Assembly: GCA_003994795.1 (NCBI GenBank) | Contig: AP018269.1 | Span: 2,111,346-2,175,345, forward strand | Source of the DNA: Cylindrospermum sp. NIES-4074 | GTDB lineage: Bacteria; Cyanobacteriota; Cyanobacteriia; Cyanobacteriales; Nostocaceae | Length of the DNA stretch: 64,000 nt | Direction of reading: 5' to 3' | In this document: positions 48,689 to 58,800 of the stretch, piece after piece | Layout of the letters: every line of letters begins with the position of its first letter | Position numbering within the stretch: the first letter of the stretch is position 1 | The notes under the pieces: generated by a model | What the model saw: only the letters and a program-made list of their open reading frames with translations | What the model was told of the DNA's origin: nothing | Database searches by the model: none | Translations under genes and position numbers: made by a program

Positions 48689-50236
48689 ATGACTCCCCGT
48701 GTCAGGGCGCCAGAACTACCGCAAAATTTCCCTTGGCTTAACACCGACAAACCCTTGTCTCTTAAACAACTCAAGGGCAGAGTTGTAATTTTAGACTTTT
48801 GGACATACTGTTGCATTAACTGTCTGCACATCCTACCAGACCTGAAATATCTTGAACAGAAATATCAAGACAGCCTGACAGTCATTGGTGTCCACTCCGC
48901 CAAGTTTGACAACGAACAGGAAAGCGAAAACATCCGCCAAGCTATATTACGCTACGACATCGAACACCCAGTTTTAGTTGATGTTGATTTTCGAGTATGG
49001 CAAGAGTATGCTGTGCGTGCTTGGCCAAGCTTTATGGTTATAGACCCGCAAAGTTATGTAGTTGGTTGCTTCTCAGGTGAAGGTAAGCGTCAAGTTTTAG
49101 ACGACTTGGTTGCAAAACTAATTCAGGAACACCGCGAGAAAGGAACAATTAATTTCTCAGAAGTCAGCTTAACTTTAGAAAAGCAACGCCAACCATTAAT
49201 CACACCCTTAGCTTTTCCTGGTAAAGTTTTAGCAACATCGGCGGGTTTGTTTATCGCTGACTCTGGACATCACCGCTTAGTCATGAGTAGCTGCGACGGC
49301 GAAGTTCTGCACTTAATTGGAACTGGGAAAGCTGGTTTAACCGATGGTGCATTTAGCGAAGCACAATTTTCTGCACCCCAAGGAATGGCATTTGATACCG
49401 AAAATCAGCTTCTCTACGTTGCTGATACAGAAAATCATGCCCTCCGGCGAGTAGATATTCAACGCCAAGTAGTAGAAACTATTGCGGGTACTGGTGAACA
49501 AAGCCGTAATATCAGTCCTCATGGTGGTGCAGCACTAACAACAGCACTAAATTCCCCTTGGGATTTAGAAAAAGCGGGAAATTCCCTGTTTATAGCAATG
49601 GCAGGGCCTCATCAAATTTGGCAACTGGATTTAGAAAAGGGTATTGTCAAAACCTATGCTGGTATTGGCGCAGAAGGATGTATTGATGGCACCTTGGCTG
49701 AATGTGCTTTTGCTCAACCCAGTGGCATTACCACCAACGGCAAGGAATTATTTATTGCTGACAGTGAAATTAGTTCAATTCGCGGCGTGGAATTAGAGCA
49801 GACAGGCAAAGTGCGGACTGTTTGCGGTAGTGGCTCGTTATTTGGCTTTGGTGACATTGATGGACAAGATATCGATGTCCGGCTACAGCATTGCTTAGGT
49901 GTGGAATATGCCCATAATCACCTGTGGGTGGCAGATACTTACAACCACAAAATTAAATTAGTGAATCTCACAACAGGTAATTGTCAAACAGTCTTGGGGG
50001 ATGGTTCAGCAGGTTTGCAAGACGGACAAGGTAAAAATGCCCGTTTTTTTGAACCTTCGGGACTGAGTGCTATAAATTCATTTTTATATATCAGCGATAC
50101 CAATAATCACGCCATCCGTCGCGTAGATTTAAATACGTTGGAGGTGACAACCCTACAATTTTCTGGCTTGTGTGCGCCAGATGTGTGCATTCCGCCTTAT
50201 TTGTCGGCTACTAGTTCTCAACCAACCCAAAAATAA
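48689..50236 (+). CDS. Thioredoxin-like protein with NHL-repeat propeller (NHLRC2-like)
   Basis: Protein of 515 residues from the ATG at 48689 (a TTG two codons earlier is possible). Residues 1 to about 155 are a thioredoxin/TlpA-like domain with LDFWTYCCINCLH, a CxxC variant CINC, and the WPSFMVID cis-proline. From about residue 175 there are NHL repeats (GLFIADSGHHRLVM, LLYVADTENHALRRVD, LWVADTYNHKIKLV, FLYISDTNNHAIRRVD), forming a beta-propeller. This is the layout of NHLRC2 and its bacterial relatives, whose redox partner is unknown. No signal peptide is seen, so it is probably cytoplasmic. Confidence 0.85.
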   Translation: MTPRVRAPELPQNFPWLNTDKPLSLKQLKGRVVILDFWTYCCINCLHILPDLKYLEQKYQDSLTVIGVHSAKFDNEQESENIRQAILRYDIEHPVLVDVDFRVWQEYAVRAWPSFMVIDPQSYVVGCFSGEGKRQVLDDLVAKLIQEHREKGTINFSEVSLTLEKQRQPLITPLAFPGKVLATSAGLFIADSGHHRLVMSSCDGEVLHLIGTGKAGLTDGAFSEAQFSAPQGMAFDTENQLLYVADTENHALRRVDIQRQVVETIAGTGEQSRNISPHGGAALTTALNSPWDLEKAGNSLFIAMAGPHQIWQLDLEKGIVKTYAGIGAEGCIDGTLAECAFAQPSGITTNGKELFIADSEISSIRGVELEQTGKVRTVCGSGSLFGFGDIDGQDIDVRLQHCLGVEYAHNHLWVADTYNHKIKLVNLTTGNCQTVLGDGSAGLQDGQGKNARFFEPSGLSAINSFLYISDTNNHAIRRVDLNTLEVTTLQFSGLCAPDVCIPPYLSATSSQPTQK

Positions 50237-50328
50237 CGGGTGCAAACTGCCTCCAAAAATGTGGTTGATGACAATGAATCTGAATCAGGACTTTAAGACC
50301 GTGTGCCCCACGGTTCTTTGATTGATTA

Positions 50329-50634
50329 GGGATTTCCAAGAAATAAATTAACCATCTTGTGGGGGAGCCACTGCGTTGCCGGGGTTTCCCCGGTTGTAGC
50401 AAGTGGCGTTGCAATACGGTTCGGTTAACGTTTAAATCCATCGAAGATCCCCCCAACCCCCCTTAAAAAGGGGGGCTTTGAACTCTCTTTTACCCCCTTT
50501 TTAAGGGGGTCGCCGCAGGCGGGGGGATCTTAACCGAACCGTATTGAGTGGCGTTGGGCTTCTAGCCCGCCCGGAATATGGGACGGGTGGGGACACCCAT
50601 CCCACAAGAAAATTTGGGATGTTTTTTTATTTGG
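50329..50634. mobile_element. Palindromic dispersed element A, copy interrupted by another element
   Basis: Same ends and hairpins as the intact copy at 48445-48611, but with a 135-bp insertion at 50412-50546 plus a 10-bp duplication. The right end overlaps the 3' end of the acyl-CoA dehydrogenase gene, whose stop codon (50627-50629) lies in element sequence. Confidence 0.8.
50412..50546. mobile_element. Miniature inverted-repeat element B nested in element A
   Basis: A 135-bp element with perfect 17-bp terminal inverted repeats, CAATACGGTTCGGTTAA and TTAACCGAACCGTATTG. The host sequence AGTGGCGTTG is duplicated at 50402-50411 and 50547-50556, and occurs once in the uninterrupted copy of element A near 48523, so insertion and target duplication are both proven by comparison. 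The interior contains CCCCCCTTAAAAAGGGGGG-type hairpins, also found at 63276. Confidence 0.93.
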
Positions 50635-51826
50635 CTTTAAGTACCGATTTACCTAAGGACTGACAAATCACATCATTTTGAGGTGTGTGGATACGGCTGC
50701 ACAGAACATCCCGGTAATGTCGCTCTAAAGGATTCTTTCTTAATAAACCAGGATTACCAGTGAGTTCCAGTCCCATTTCCACAGCCCGAATTGAGTTGGT
50801 TGTAGTGAGATATTTAACAGTTTGTGCCTGTAATCCTACATTAGATTCATATTCGCCTTTGTCAATGTCTTGCGCCAAGCTGTAAATCAGTCTGCGGTTA
50901 GCCAACAAAAGAGCTTCAATTTCACCCACCGCAGTTTGGCAGCGTGGCAAGTCTGCTAATGGTGTGCCTAGATTGGAAGGTATACGCTCATTTAGGTAGT
51001 TAATTAGCCAGTCTCTAGCAGTGCTAGCAACTCCCAAATATAAAGCGCTGATTGTCAAACTACCCCAAGTAGAAATCAGGGGGTCAAAGGATGGTGGATT
51101 GGATATGGGGCGAATATCTAGGGCATACTCTTGGGGAATTAATACATTCTCTAAAATTAAGTCATGGCTGCCTGTGGCTCTCATCCCCAAATGATCCCAG
51201 GTTTCAACAATTTGTAAACCGGGGCGATCGCGCGGCACCAGAAAACTCCCAACTTGAGGTTCATCTTCAGTTGTTCTGGCCCAAACAACAAAGTAACTCA
51301 AGATAGGACTACCAGTAGTGTATAGTTTATGACCAGTTAACCGCCAACCATCTGTTGTCCTCTCAGCAGTTGTTGCTGGCAATCCTCCTCTCGCTGGAGT
51401 ACCTAATTCAGGCTCAACACGGGCAGCATTCAGCAGGGCAACACCTTCAATGGACTCACGACACAGCCGTTGATAAAGTTCTGGATGCCAGCGGCGGTGT
51501 CGGGCAGCGTTGGCGTGTTGGAGATAGTGCATCGTCAGTACTAAGGCAGTTGAAGCATCTCCACGGGCTATCCCCTCAATTACCCGGCAGATGTCAGTCA
51601 GTTCCCAACCTTGCCCACCTAATTCGCGGGGAATAGTCAAGCTGAGTAATCCCGCTGCGTGCAACTTAGTAAAATTCTCGAAAGGAAAGGAAGCATCTTT
51701 GTCATGTGCTGCTGCACGGGTGGCAAAGTCCTTGGCTAGAGTTTCAACTCGGTTGAAAACATGAAGGGGAGTTTCTAAACCTTTGTCAATAAAGGTTTCT
51801 GGTACTAACTGCTCCAACTGTGACAT
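50627..51826 (-). CDS. Acyl-CoA dehydrogenase family flavoprotein
   Basis: Protein of 399 residues with the three-domain acyl-CoA dehydrogenase fold: N-terminal helical domain (LTIPRELGGQGWELTDICRV), the middle beta domain (LTGHKLYTTGSPI, GMRATGSHDLILENV) and a C-terminal helical domain (NPGLLRKNPLERHYRDVLCSRIH). FAD-dependent oxidoreductase; substrates could be acyl-CoA or, as in related SfnB/DszC-type enzymes, sulfur or other small compounds. No catalytic Glu position can be assigned by eye. The stop codon lies inside dispersed element A. Confidence 0.82.
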   Translation of the reverse strand: MSQLEQLVPETFIDKGLETPLHVFNRVETLAKDFATRAAAHDKDASFPFENFTKLHAAGLLSLTIPRELGGQGWELTDICRVIEGIARGDASTALVLTMHYLQHANAARHRRWHPELYQRLCRESIEGVALLNAARVEPELGTPARGGLPATTAERTTDGWRLTGHKLYTTGSPILSYFVVWARTTEDEPQVGSFLVPRDRPGLQIVETWDHLGMRATGSHDLILENVLIPQEYALDIRPISNPPSFDPLISTWGSLTISALYLGVASTARDWLINYLNERIPSNLGTPLADLPRCQTAVGEIEALLLANRRLIYSLAQDIDKGEYESNVGLQAQTVKYLTTTNSIRAVEMGLELTGNPGLLRKNPLERHYRDVLCSRIHTPQNDVICQSLGKSVLKAK

Positions 51827-52188
51827 AAATTCTCCTGCAAAACTCGCTTAAAAATACTGCTCATTTAAGGGATGAAAATCTATCTCAAAGTTAGCGTTTT
51901 TGGTATACTTCATCCCCAGATTCAGCAACATGGAGGAAAGAGTTCTCCCTGGCCGAGGTTTTTGGGATTTTGGGATGCGATCGCTTCCAGCGCCGTCAGA
52001 GCGATCGCGGGAGCAGGTGCTGTTTTGCCCAACCTAAATGGTTGCACCATCGCCATCAGCCACACAAAGCTGCTAAATTAATCCTGGCAGGCACTAAAAA
52101 TTTTTATCTTTTCTTCGTCAAAGACATCCTTGAACATCTTACAGCGATTTTCAAATGAGTAAACCACACACAGACATCTCTCCTACAA

Positions 52189-52220
52189 ATGTAAAGGCGT
52201 TTCATGAAACGTCTCTACAT
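52189..52220. repeat. Palindromic dispersed repeat
   Basis: The inverted arms around CGTTTCATGAAACG match, with two changes, the perfect 30-bp palindrome inside the CHAT gene at 61010-61039. Here it is non-coding. Confidence 0.85.
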
Positions 52221-52263
52221 TCATGTAAGCAGAAGACACTATTTCTACTCATGTATAAATATA

Positions 52264-52640
52264 CTGCTTGAAGTAATTACTAATTGAGCCAATCTCTCCA
52301 TTCTAAATAATCTGCAATTGACTGCCAGGATGTCGAATGCGAGTGGTTCTAAGTTCAATCGCCTCCAAAATCCTTACAACAATTTTATTTTCACTTTTTC
52401 CTGCCTGAATATAGTCACTCACCAAATAATAGTTTTCAAATAGAATCAATAAAAACACAGACCACATCATTAATCAGCATTTCTGTTCCCTCGCAATACC
52501 TGCACCTGCTAAGATATGTGTCGGATTAACGTTGATTAAATCGAGAATCTTAACATTTGCAATAAAGTAAAATGGATATTTCAAAAATTTCAGTAACAGA
52601 CACAGGGCTACACACAGAAAAAACTACAATTTGACTGATA
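52264..52640 (-). pseudogene. Decayed MscS-family mechanosensitive channel
   Basis: Three co-linear pieces on the minus strand read as an MscS channel. First, a hydrophobic helix leading to LINVNPTHILAGAGIA, the start of the pore helix. Then, in another frame, LINDVVCVFI. Then ENYYLVSDYIQAG and LRTTRIRHPGSQLQII of the beta domain, a TAG at 52303-52305 where the family has Pro, and NGEIGSISNYFKQ. The glycine-rich pore segment between the first two pieces is deleted. At least two frame changes and one stop show that it is dead. Confidence 0.65.
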
Positions 52641-52709
52641 TTTAGGCAGAAAATGCCAATTTTCTCAGTTTTTACCTGAAGCTAAGAAACCTTGATAATC
52701 TGCTTGAAT

Positions 52710-52856
52710 ATGATTCTGAATAACCAGTTAAAGAGGAAGAAGGCAAAAATCAGCATACTGATTTCAGCAATAATAATTACTATGTTCATATTCCAGTACT
52801 ATTTGACAAAATACATGTATTACAGTAGATTAACTGATAAATCTATTAAAACCTGA
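52710..52856 (+). CDS. Possible 48-residue membrane peptide
   Basis: Short ATG-started frame with a Lys/Arg-rich start (NQLKRKKAK) followed by one hydrophobic helix (ISILISAIIITMFIFQYYL) and a polar tail. No clear ribosome binding site and no homologue recognised; it could be chance in an AT-rich stretch. Confidence 0.22.
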   Translation: MILNNQLKRKKAKISILISAIIITMFIFQYYLTKYMYYSRLTDKSIKT

Positions 52857-53194
52857 ATCTGACATTGCCAACCGGCTAGGAAGCTCATTTCCTAGCTAAT
52901 ATGCAACTGCTTGGAAATTGACTGCAAAGCATAATTCTCACCAATAGATGTCAGTAGAGTAAAACCTTCTTTTAAAGGAAAGTTTACACATCTCACGATC
53001 TCGGAAGCATTTTGGGGATTAGCTTGCTATCTTACACTCTTTAAACCTTGGGGAGTAGGATATTTAATAGTTTAATTCTGACCGAAAAGTATTGTTGAGT
53101 ATACCAACAATCAGATAATGACATGCGCGAAAAGTTGCACAGTTTTCTCGTTAGCATTTGCACCAGTTCAAGAGTTATTAATTTTAATTAGTTC

Positions 53195-53362
53195 GTAAGC
53201 ATTCAGCTTCTTGTAGCTTCAAGCTATCAGCCATCTTCAGGAATTTATGAGCATTCTGACTGAGGGATTAGTATGCTTTTACTGTAAGTGTCACCAACTC
53301 AAAACCCCTAAATTTCAGTCTAAAACCTGGTTTTAGCTGACTGCTGATAGCTGAATGCTTAC
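53195..53362. mobile_element. Putative miniature inverted-repeat element, copy 2
   Basis: 168 bp with perfect 14-bp terminal inverted repeats GTAAGCATTCAGCT and AGCTGAATGCTTAC. The words TAGTTC/TTAGTTC flank both ends and may be a target duplication. Interior words (GAATTTATGAGCATTCTGAC, GGTTTTAGCTGACTGCTGATAG) are shared with copy 1 at 35001-35190. Confidence 0.7.
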
Positions 53363-53401
53363 GTTAGTTCACAAAAGAAAGTATTTATTTAGGGTAACTG
53401 C

Positions 53402-54319
53402 ATGAAAGTTGAAAAACGGGGATGGTTTCAAATAGCTTTACAAATCAAAGGTTCTGTAATCTCAGCAATCTATCAACAAGTTTTGTGGTGTGCCGCCTTT
53501 GGGATCGTTATTTCGGTACTTCACCATTTTAGATTGCCTGTTTCTCAACCTATTTTAGGAAGCGTCATTCCCAGTATTGTTTTAGGTTTGTTGCTGGTTT
53601 TTCGCACGAATACAGCCTATGAGCGCTTTTGGGAAGGTAGAAAAATTTGGGGATCTATAGTAAATAATATCCGAAATCTGGCGCGACAAATTTGGGTATG
53701 TGTTGATGAAATCTCTCACGAAGATAAAGAAAATAAGATTGCTGCTTTATATTTATTAGTGGCTTTTGCTGTAGCAACAAAATTACATTTACGGGGAGAA
53801 TCTATAGGTAGTGAACTAGAAGAATTAATACCCAGTTCTAATTATGTCAAACTCAAGCTTATGAATAATCCTCCCCTAGAAGTTGCTTTCTGGATTGGAG
53901 ATTATTTACAACAGCAGTATAATCACAACTACCTCAACAGCTACCAGTTAACCGCTATGCAAGAATTATTGAATAATTTGGTAGATAATTTAGGAGCTTG
54001 TGAACGTATTTTAAAAACACCTATGCCTTTAGCATACGCTATCCATTTAAAACAATTGCTACTACTGTATTGCCTCTTGCTACCTTTTCAAATTGTGCAA
54101 AGTCTGGGTTGGTGGACAGGTTTTATTGTTGGTTTAATTAGTTTTACTTTGTTTGGTATTGAAGCCATCGGCTTGGAAATAGAAAACCCCTTTGGTTATG
54201 ATGCCAACGACTTGCCACTAGATACAATTTGCCAAACTATAAAACGAAATACTGATGATTTAATCAGCCTTACTCCCAATATCCAAAAATTATCATTTAT
54301 GAAATCGGAGGAAAATTAA
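53402..54319 (+). CDS. Bestrophin-like anion channel
   Basis: Protein of 305 residues of the bestrophin/UPF0187 family. Visible are the start GWFQIALQIKGSVISAIYQQV, the block FRTNTAYERFWEGRKIWGSIVNNIRNLARQ, which carries the conserved residues after the pore-lining helix, and GIEAIGLEIENPFGYDANDLPLD near the end. Bacterial members form pentameric ion channels; in cyanobacteria and thylakoids related proteins pass chloride or bicarbonate, but selectivity cannot be read here. Four membrane helices expected. Single gene. Confidence 0.87.
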   Translation: MKVEKRGWFQIALQIKGSVISAIYQQVLWCAAFGIVISVLHHFRLPVSQPILGSVIPSIVLGLLLVFRTNTAYERFWEGRKIWGSIVNNIRNLARQIWVCVDEISHEDKENKIAALYLLVAFAVATKLHLRGESIGSELEELIPSSNYVKLKLMNNPPLEVAFWIGDYLQQQYNHNYLNSYQLTAMQELLNNLVDNLGACERILKTPMPLAYAIHLKQLLLLYCLLLPFQIVQSLGWWTGFIVGLISFTLFGIEAIGLEIENPFGYDANDLPLDTICQTIKRNTDDLISLTPNIQKLSFMKSEEN

Positions 54320-54438
54320 AACTCTTAATCGTCTTATTCTAAGTTTCCCACTTCTCATATACACCTTTGAGAAAATTTGAAAAAAACTCTGTATAACTTT
54401 ACCTCCCCTCTTACCCTGTTCCCTGTTCTAATTGATAT

Positions 54439-55287
54439 TTACAAACATCTAATGCCCATTTCTAATCCCTCACATACACCAGTGAGGAAATCTAAATTTA
54501 AAGTAGCTATGGTGTCGCTAGGTTTGTGATAGTGTGGATTTCGCATAAATGCTGTATCTGTCACCATAATTGCTGGATAACCCGCATCCCAAAAAGGCGC
54601 ATGATCACTAAGCCTAGTTTGGGGAACTATTAAACCTCGATAAGGTGCTGGTAGCCATTGACTAGGTACACCAGCTTTGCGAATATTCCGGCTAATGCTA
54701 ATTAAGTCACGTAGCGATCGCAAATTACCAATTAAACCAATAAAGTCACCCCGATTTGGGTAAAAACGTTCTAGAGGGGGCGGGTAACTTTGAGAGCCAG
54801 GAGTAGAATCGCAATATCCCAACATTTCCAAAGACATCATTAAGCGTAAAGGTTGCTGCTGTTGACGCAATAGCCTGGCATAATCAGTGCTACCTAGTAA
54901 CCCATATTCTTCCATGTCAAAAGCAACCAGTCGCAGGGGATACCTGGCTGGTTCGGCAGCAAACTTTCTGGCAAATTCTAACAAAACTGCCACACCTGTA
55001 GCGTTATCATCAGCTGCTACTGTTCCAGGTACGCCATCATAATGAGCACCAATTAAAATTGGTGGTAAATCCCTCTTTTGCCCTCTAGCTAGGGAAGGTA
55101 AATTTAATATGAGGTTCTTACAGGTTTTGCCTCTGACTTGGAAGGTGTGGATTTCCACACTTCCCCATTGAGCTAGTTCTTGGCGAATGTATTCTTGGAC
55201 AAAAAAATGTCCTGCTGTCGCCATATAGGGATCGCGTTCTCGCGCTATCTGGCTTAGGTAAGTTTGTAATCGCTCTTTTAAATTCAA
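54439..55287 (-). CDS. M28-family zinc peptidase
   Basis: Protein of 282 residues. The co-catalytic zinc ligands are visible: His and Asp in GAHYDGVPGTVAADDNATG, Glu-Glu in DMEEYGLLG, Asp in RLSDHAPFWDAGYPA and His in MRNPHYHKPSDT. M28 enzymes are aminopeptidases or related amidohydrolases (including glutaminyl cyclases). No signal peptide is seen, so it may be cytoplasmic; the substrate is unknown. Confidence 0.88.
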   Translation of the reverse strand: MNLKERLQTYLSQIARERDPYMATAGHFFVQEYIRQELAQWGSVEIHTFQVRGKTCKNLILNLPSLARGQKRDLPPILIGAHYDGVPGTVAADDNATGVAVLLEFARKFAAEPARYPLRLVAFDMEEYGLLGSTDYARLLRQQQQPLRLMMSLEMLGYCDSTPGSQSYPPPLERFYPNRGDFIGLIGNLRSLRDLISISRNIRKAGVPSQWLPAPYRGLIVPQTRLSDHAPFWDAGYPAIMVTDTAFMRNPHYHKPSDTIATLNLDFLTGVCEGLEMGIRCL

Positions 55288-55606
55288 ATGTTTAAAATAG
55301 TGGCAACATTATTTTTTTTCAGACAGGGGAAAGTGTAACCCAACTCAGACTATGGTGCATTACCCAAAGGTCAGATCCGGTGCTATCAAGTAGCTAGAAC
55401 ACAAGATTTGCAGCTACTTAGGCATACTAACCATTGTGAATGTTATCCTAGTCTAGCAAGTAGCTCATCAAGCTGAAATTTCTCCACTTCCTGCCTGAAT
55501 GATGATAATTATACCGTTGAAGGGTTTTCATCATCTAGCACCGAGCTAGAGGTAGTCCCTCCCAATCATAATAAATGTATTAGATACGCTAGGAGAAGAG
55601 TAAGGC
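55288..55606. promoter_or_regulatory. Divergent control region upstream of dnaK
   Basis: A 319-bp region between a divergent peptidase gene and dnaK. A short inverted repeat CTAGC-ACCGA-GCTAG lies at about 55535-55549. I searched for a CIRCE operator (TTAGCACTC and its inverse) and did not find one, so heat control by HrcA is not supported. Confidence 0.45.
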
Positions 55607-57658
55607 ATGGGCAAGGTAGTCGGCATCGACTTGGGTACAACCAACTCAGTAGTCGCCGTGATGGAGGGTGGCAAGCCGGTGGTGATTGCCAATGCAGAAG
55701 GAATGCGAACAACCCCCTCCGTAGTTGGTTTCAGTAAAGAAGGTGAAAGAGTAGTGGGGCAAATGGCACGACGGCAAACCGTTCTCAATCCCCAAAATAC
55801 CTTTTTTGCAGTCAAGCGCTTTATTGGGCGGAAGTATGGCGAACTGAGCCAGGATTCTAAGCGTGTACCCTACACTATACGCAAAGACGAAGTTGGCAAT
55901 ATTAAAATTGCTTGTCCCCGTCTCAATAAAGAATTCTCCCCAGAAGAAATCCAGGCAATGGTGCTGAAAAAATTGGCGGACGATGCCAGTCGCTACTTGG
56001 GTACACCTGTGACTGGGGCAGTTATTACTGTTCCTGCTTATTTTAATGATTCTCAGCGGCAGGCAACCCGTGATGCTGGCAGAATTGCTGGTTTAGAGGT
56101 GTTACGGATTCTCAATGAACCGACTGCGGCATCTTTGGCTTATGGTTTGGATCGGGGTGAGACAGAAACCATCTTAGTATTTGACTTGGGTGGTGGCACT
56201 TTTGATGTGTCGATTCTAGATGTGGGCGATGGCGTTTTTGAAGTCAAAGCTACTAGTGGAGATACGCAACTGGGTGGTAATGACTTTGACAAAAAAATAG
56301 TAGATTGGTTAGCAGAGCAATTTTTGGAAGCAGAAGGGGTAGACTTAAGACGCGATCGCCAAGCTTTGCAACGTTTAATGGAAGCGGCAGAAAAAGCTAA
56401 AATCGAACTTTCTGCTGTCAGCGTTACCGATATTAACTTACCCTTTATCACCGCCACTGAAGATGGCCCCAAGCATTTAGAAACCCGTCTCACTCGTTCC
56501 CAATTTGAGGGCTTGTGTGGTGACTTAGTGGGGCGGTTGCGGACACCAGTCAAGCGGGCACTAAAAGATGCCGGACTTTCACCCGCAGACATTGAAGAAG
56601 TAGTACTAGTTGGTGGTTCTACCCGGATACCAATGGTAAAGCAGCTAGTGCGAGACTTGATTGGCACTGAACCTAACGAAAACGTCAACCCGGATGAAGT
56701 GGTAGCTGTGGGTGCAGCGATTCAGGCAGGCATTCTCGCAGGTGAACTCAAGGATATACTGCTGTTGGATGTCACACCTTTATCTGTAGGGTTGGAAACC
56801 ATTGGTGGTGTGATGAAAAAACTCATTCCCCGCAACACAACTATACCAGTACGCCGCTCTGATATCTTTTCTACATCAGAAAATAACCAAAACACAGTAG
56901 AAATTCACGTAGTCCAGGGCGAAAGGGAAATGGCAGCAAATAACAAGTCCTTGGGACGGTTTAAGCTGTATGGTATTCCCCCAGCGCCAAGGGGTATCCC
57001 TCAAGTCCAAGTATCTTTTGATATTGACGCTAACGGAATATTACAGGTGACAGCCTTAGATCGGACAACTGGAAGAGAACAGACAATCACCATTCAAGGC
57101 GCTTCTACCTTGAGTGAGTCGGAAGTGAATCGCATGATTCAAGATGCCCAAAAATACGCCGATGTTGACCGGGAACGGAAAGAACGGGTAGAAAAGCGCA
57201 CTCGTTCTGAGGCGATGATTTTACAAGCGGAACGACAACTCAGGGAAGTAGCGCTGGAAATGGGAATGCAGTTTGCTCGCAGCCGTCGTCAACGAATTGA
57301 TAATATCTGCCGGGAACTGCGTGAGAGTTTACAGCAAAATAACGATCGCGGTATTGACCAAGCCTACGCCGACCTGCAAGATGCTCTGTATGAGCTAAAT
57401 CGGGAAGTCCGTGAGTATTATGCTGAGGACGAAGAAGAAGATTTATTTGGTACCATCCGCGAAATTTTTACTGGAGACAAAGAAAAAGAACGGGATTTAC
57501 CCAGAGATACCTATCGGGAACGGGATGCTTATAACAGCAAGGATTATGGCAGGGACTATGGTAAGGACAGTCGTTCTTCCTCCTATGACAGCCGTCCAGC
57601 ACGCAGATCCCGCCCCAGCTACCAGGATAACTGGGATGATGATGATGATTGGTTATGA
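55607..57658 (+). CDS. dnaK: Hsp70 chaperone DnaK, form with a long charged tail
   Basis: Protein of 683 residues. The ATPase domain has DLGTTNS (9-15), [14 protein letters not shown] and [12 protein letters not shown]; the linker is [13 protein letters not shown]; the peptide-binding domain and a helical lid follow. The C terminus is not the usual EEVKD end but a tail of about 90 residues rich in Arg, Tyr, Ser and Asp ending DDDDDWL. Cyanobacteria have several DnaK paralogues, and this is one of the divergent, non-essential-tail types; I cannot say which numbered paralogue. The J-protein gene is 149 bp downstream. Confidence 0.95.
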   Translation: MGKVVGIDLGTTNSVVAVMEGGKPVVIANAEGMRTTPSVVGFSKEGERVVGQMARRQTVLNPQNTFFAVKRFIGRKYGELSQDSKRVPYTIRKDEVGNIKIACPRLNKEFSPEEIQAMVLKKLADDASRYLGTPVTGAVITVPAYFNDSQRQATRDAGRIAGLEVLRILNEPTAASLAYGLDRGETETILVFDLGGGTFDVSILDVGDGVFEVKATSGDTQLGGNDFDKKIVDWLAEQFLEAEGVDLRRDRQALQRLMEAAEKAKIELSAVSVTDINLPFITATEDGPKHLETRLTRSQFEGLCGDLVGRLRTPVKRALKDAGLSPADIEEVVLVGGSTRIPMVKQLVRDLIGTEPNENVNPDEVVAVGAAIQAGILAGELKDILLLDVTPLSVGLETIGGVMKKLIPRNTTIPVRRSDIFSTSENNQNTVEIHVVQGEREMAANNKSLGRFKLYGIPPAPRGIPQVQVSFDIDANGILQVTALDRTTGREQTITIQGASTLSESEVNRMIQDAQKYADVDRERKERVEKRTRSEAMILQAERQLREVALEMGMQFARSRRQRIDNICRELRESLQQNNDRGIDQAYADLQDALYELNREVREYYAEDEEEDLFGTIREIFTGDKEKERDLPRDTYRERDAYNSKDYGRDYGKDSRSSSYDSRPARRSRPSYQDNWDDDDDWL

Positions 57659-57807
57659 TTCAAGTTGGGGTTTTGGATTTTAGATTGGGGCTGAGAGGTT
57701 TTGAGTTTAAAATCCAATATTAAATAGCTGCATGGTCAGTGATAAATAGAAACACAACTAATAACTGACCACTGACCACTGACATCTAAATATTAAATAA
57801 CTAAACT

Positions 57808-58800
57808 ATGCAAAATTTGCAGAATTTTCGCGATTATTACGAGATTTTAGGAGTACCTAAGGATGCCTCCAGTGAGGAGATTAAAAAGGTTTATCGGCGG
57901 TTAGCAAGACAGTATCACCCCGACCTCAATCCCGGAAACAAAGCAGCAGAGGAAAAATTTAAGGTCATCGGTGAGGCTTACGAAATCCTTTCCGACCCAG
58001 CCAAACGGGCGCATTACGACCAGTTTAGCCGCTACTGGAAGCAAAAAGGCTTTGTTGGTAACAAAGCACCAAAGTCTAAAGACTGGGATAACCGCTCTAA
58101 TAGTCGTAATGGTAATGATGTAGATCCTAGCGAGTTTTCTGATTTTGAGAGCTTTATTAATCAAGTAATTGGTGTTAGCTCTCGCAAAGAATCTAGAAAT
58201 AGTGGAAGTACCACTACTAGCGATCCGTTTCGCGCCCCCAGAAATACCAAAGTTGAATACACAGTTAACAACCCACCCCGCGCCACCCGTCGGGATATCG
58301 AAGCTAGATTAACTTTACCACTGGAAAAAGCTTATCAAGGTGGTAATGAGCGCATTCGTTTGGAAGATGGGCGATCGCTAGAAGTAACTATGCCCCCTGC
58401 TATGGTAACAGGTCAAACCATCCGGTTGCGAAACCAAGGCATTGGTGGTGGCGATTTGTACTTAAAAATTACAGTCGAGCCGCATCCTTTATTTAAGCTA
58501 GAAGGTGCAAATATCTTCTGTCAAGTACCAGTAACTCCCAGCGAAGCCACTTTAGGAGGACAGGTAGAAGCACCAACTCTCGATGGCCCAGTGAAAATGA
58601 CAATTCCCCCAGGTGTGCGGTCTGGTCAAAGATTCCGCCTTTCTAATAAAGGCTACCCCAGCGAAAACGGTAAACGTGGCGATCAATTGGTGGAAGTGCA
58701 GATAGTTACGCCTAAAAATATTAGTCCTGAAGAACGAGAACTTTACGAAAAAATCCGGGAAATTGAAACCTTTAAACCCCGCGCTGATTTAATTTCATAG
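57808..58800 (+). CDS. dnaJ: DnaJ-family co-chaperone without zinc finger (CbpA-like)
   Basis: Protein of 330 residues. J domain at the N terminus with His37-Pro-Asp39, a Ser/Asn/Gly-rich linker (about 75-155) and the two beta-barrel C-terminal substrate-binding domains ([34 protein letters not shown]). The Cys-rich zinc-finger region of type I DnaJ is missing, so it is type II. It stimulates DnaK ATPase and presents clients; the gene directly upstream encodes the likely partner. Confidence 0.93.
   Translation: MQNLQNFRDYYEILGVPKDASSEEIKKVYRRLARQYHPDLNPGNKAAEEKFKVIGEAYEILSDPAKRAHYDQFSRYWKQKGFVGNKAPKSKDWDNRSNSRNGNDVDPSEFSDFESFINQVIGVSSRKESRNSGSTTTSDPFRAPRNTKVEYTVNNPPRATRRDIEARLTLPLEKAYQGGNERIRLEDGRSLEVTMPPAMVTGQTIRLRNQGIGGGDLYLKITVEPHPLFKLEGANIFCQVPVTPSEATLGGQVEAPTLDGPVKMTIPPGVRSGQRFRLSNKGYPSENGKRGDQLVEVQIVTPKNISPEERELYEKIREIETFKPRADLIS

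Larger units (their letters stand above)
51827..53401. other. 1.6-kb stretch without an intact large gene
   Basis: It contains two HIP1 sites, a palindromic repeat (52189-52220), a decayed MscS gene (52264-52640), a doubtful 48-codon ORF (52710-52856) and a miniature element (53195-53362). Frames around 51872-52158 have no recognisable product. Confidence 0.6.

Noticed and set aside
51970-52158. 62-codon frame ending ...KDILEHLTAIFK
   Set aside because: It overlaps HIP1-rich sequence, has no ribosome binding site and no family resemblance.
55535-55549. CIRCE-like operator upstream of dnaK
   Set aside because: The inverted repeat CTAGC/GCTAG is too short and does not match TTAGCACTC-N9-GAGTGCTAA.
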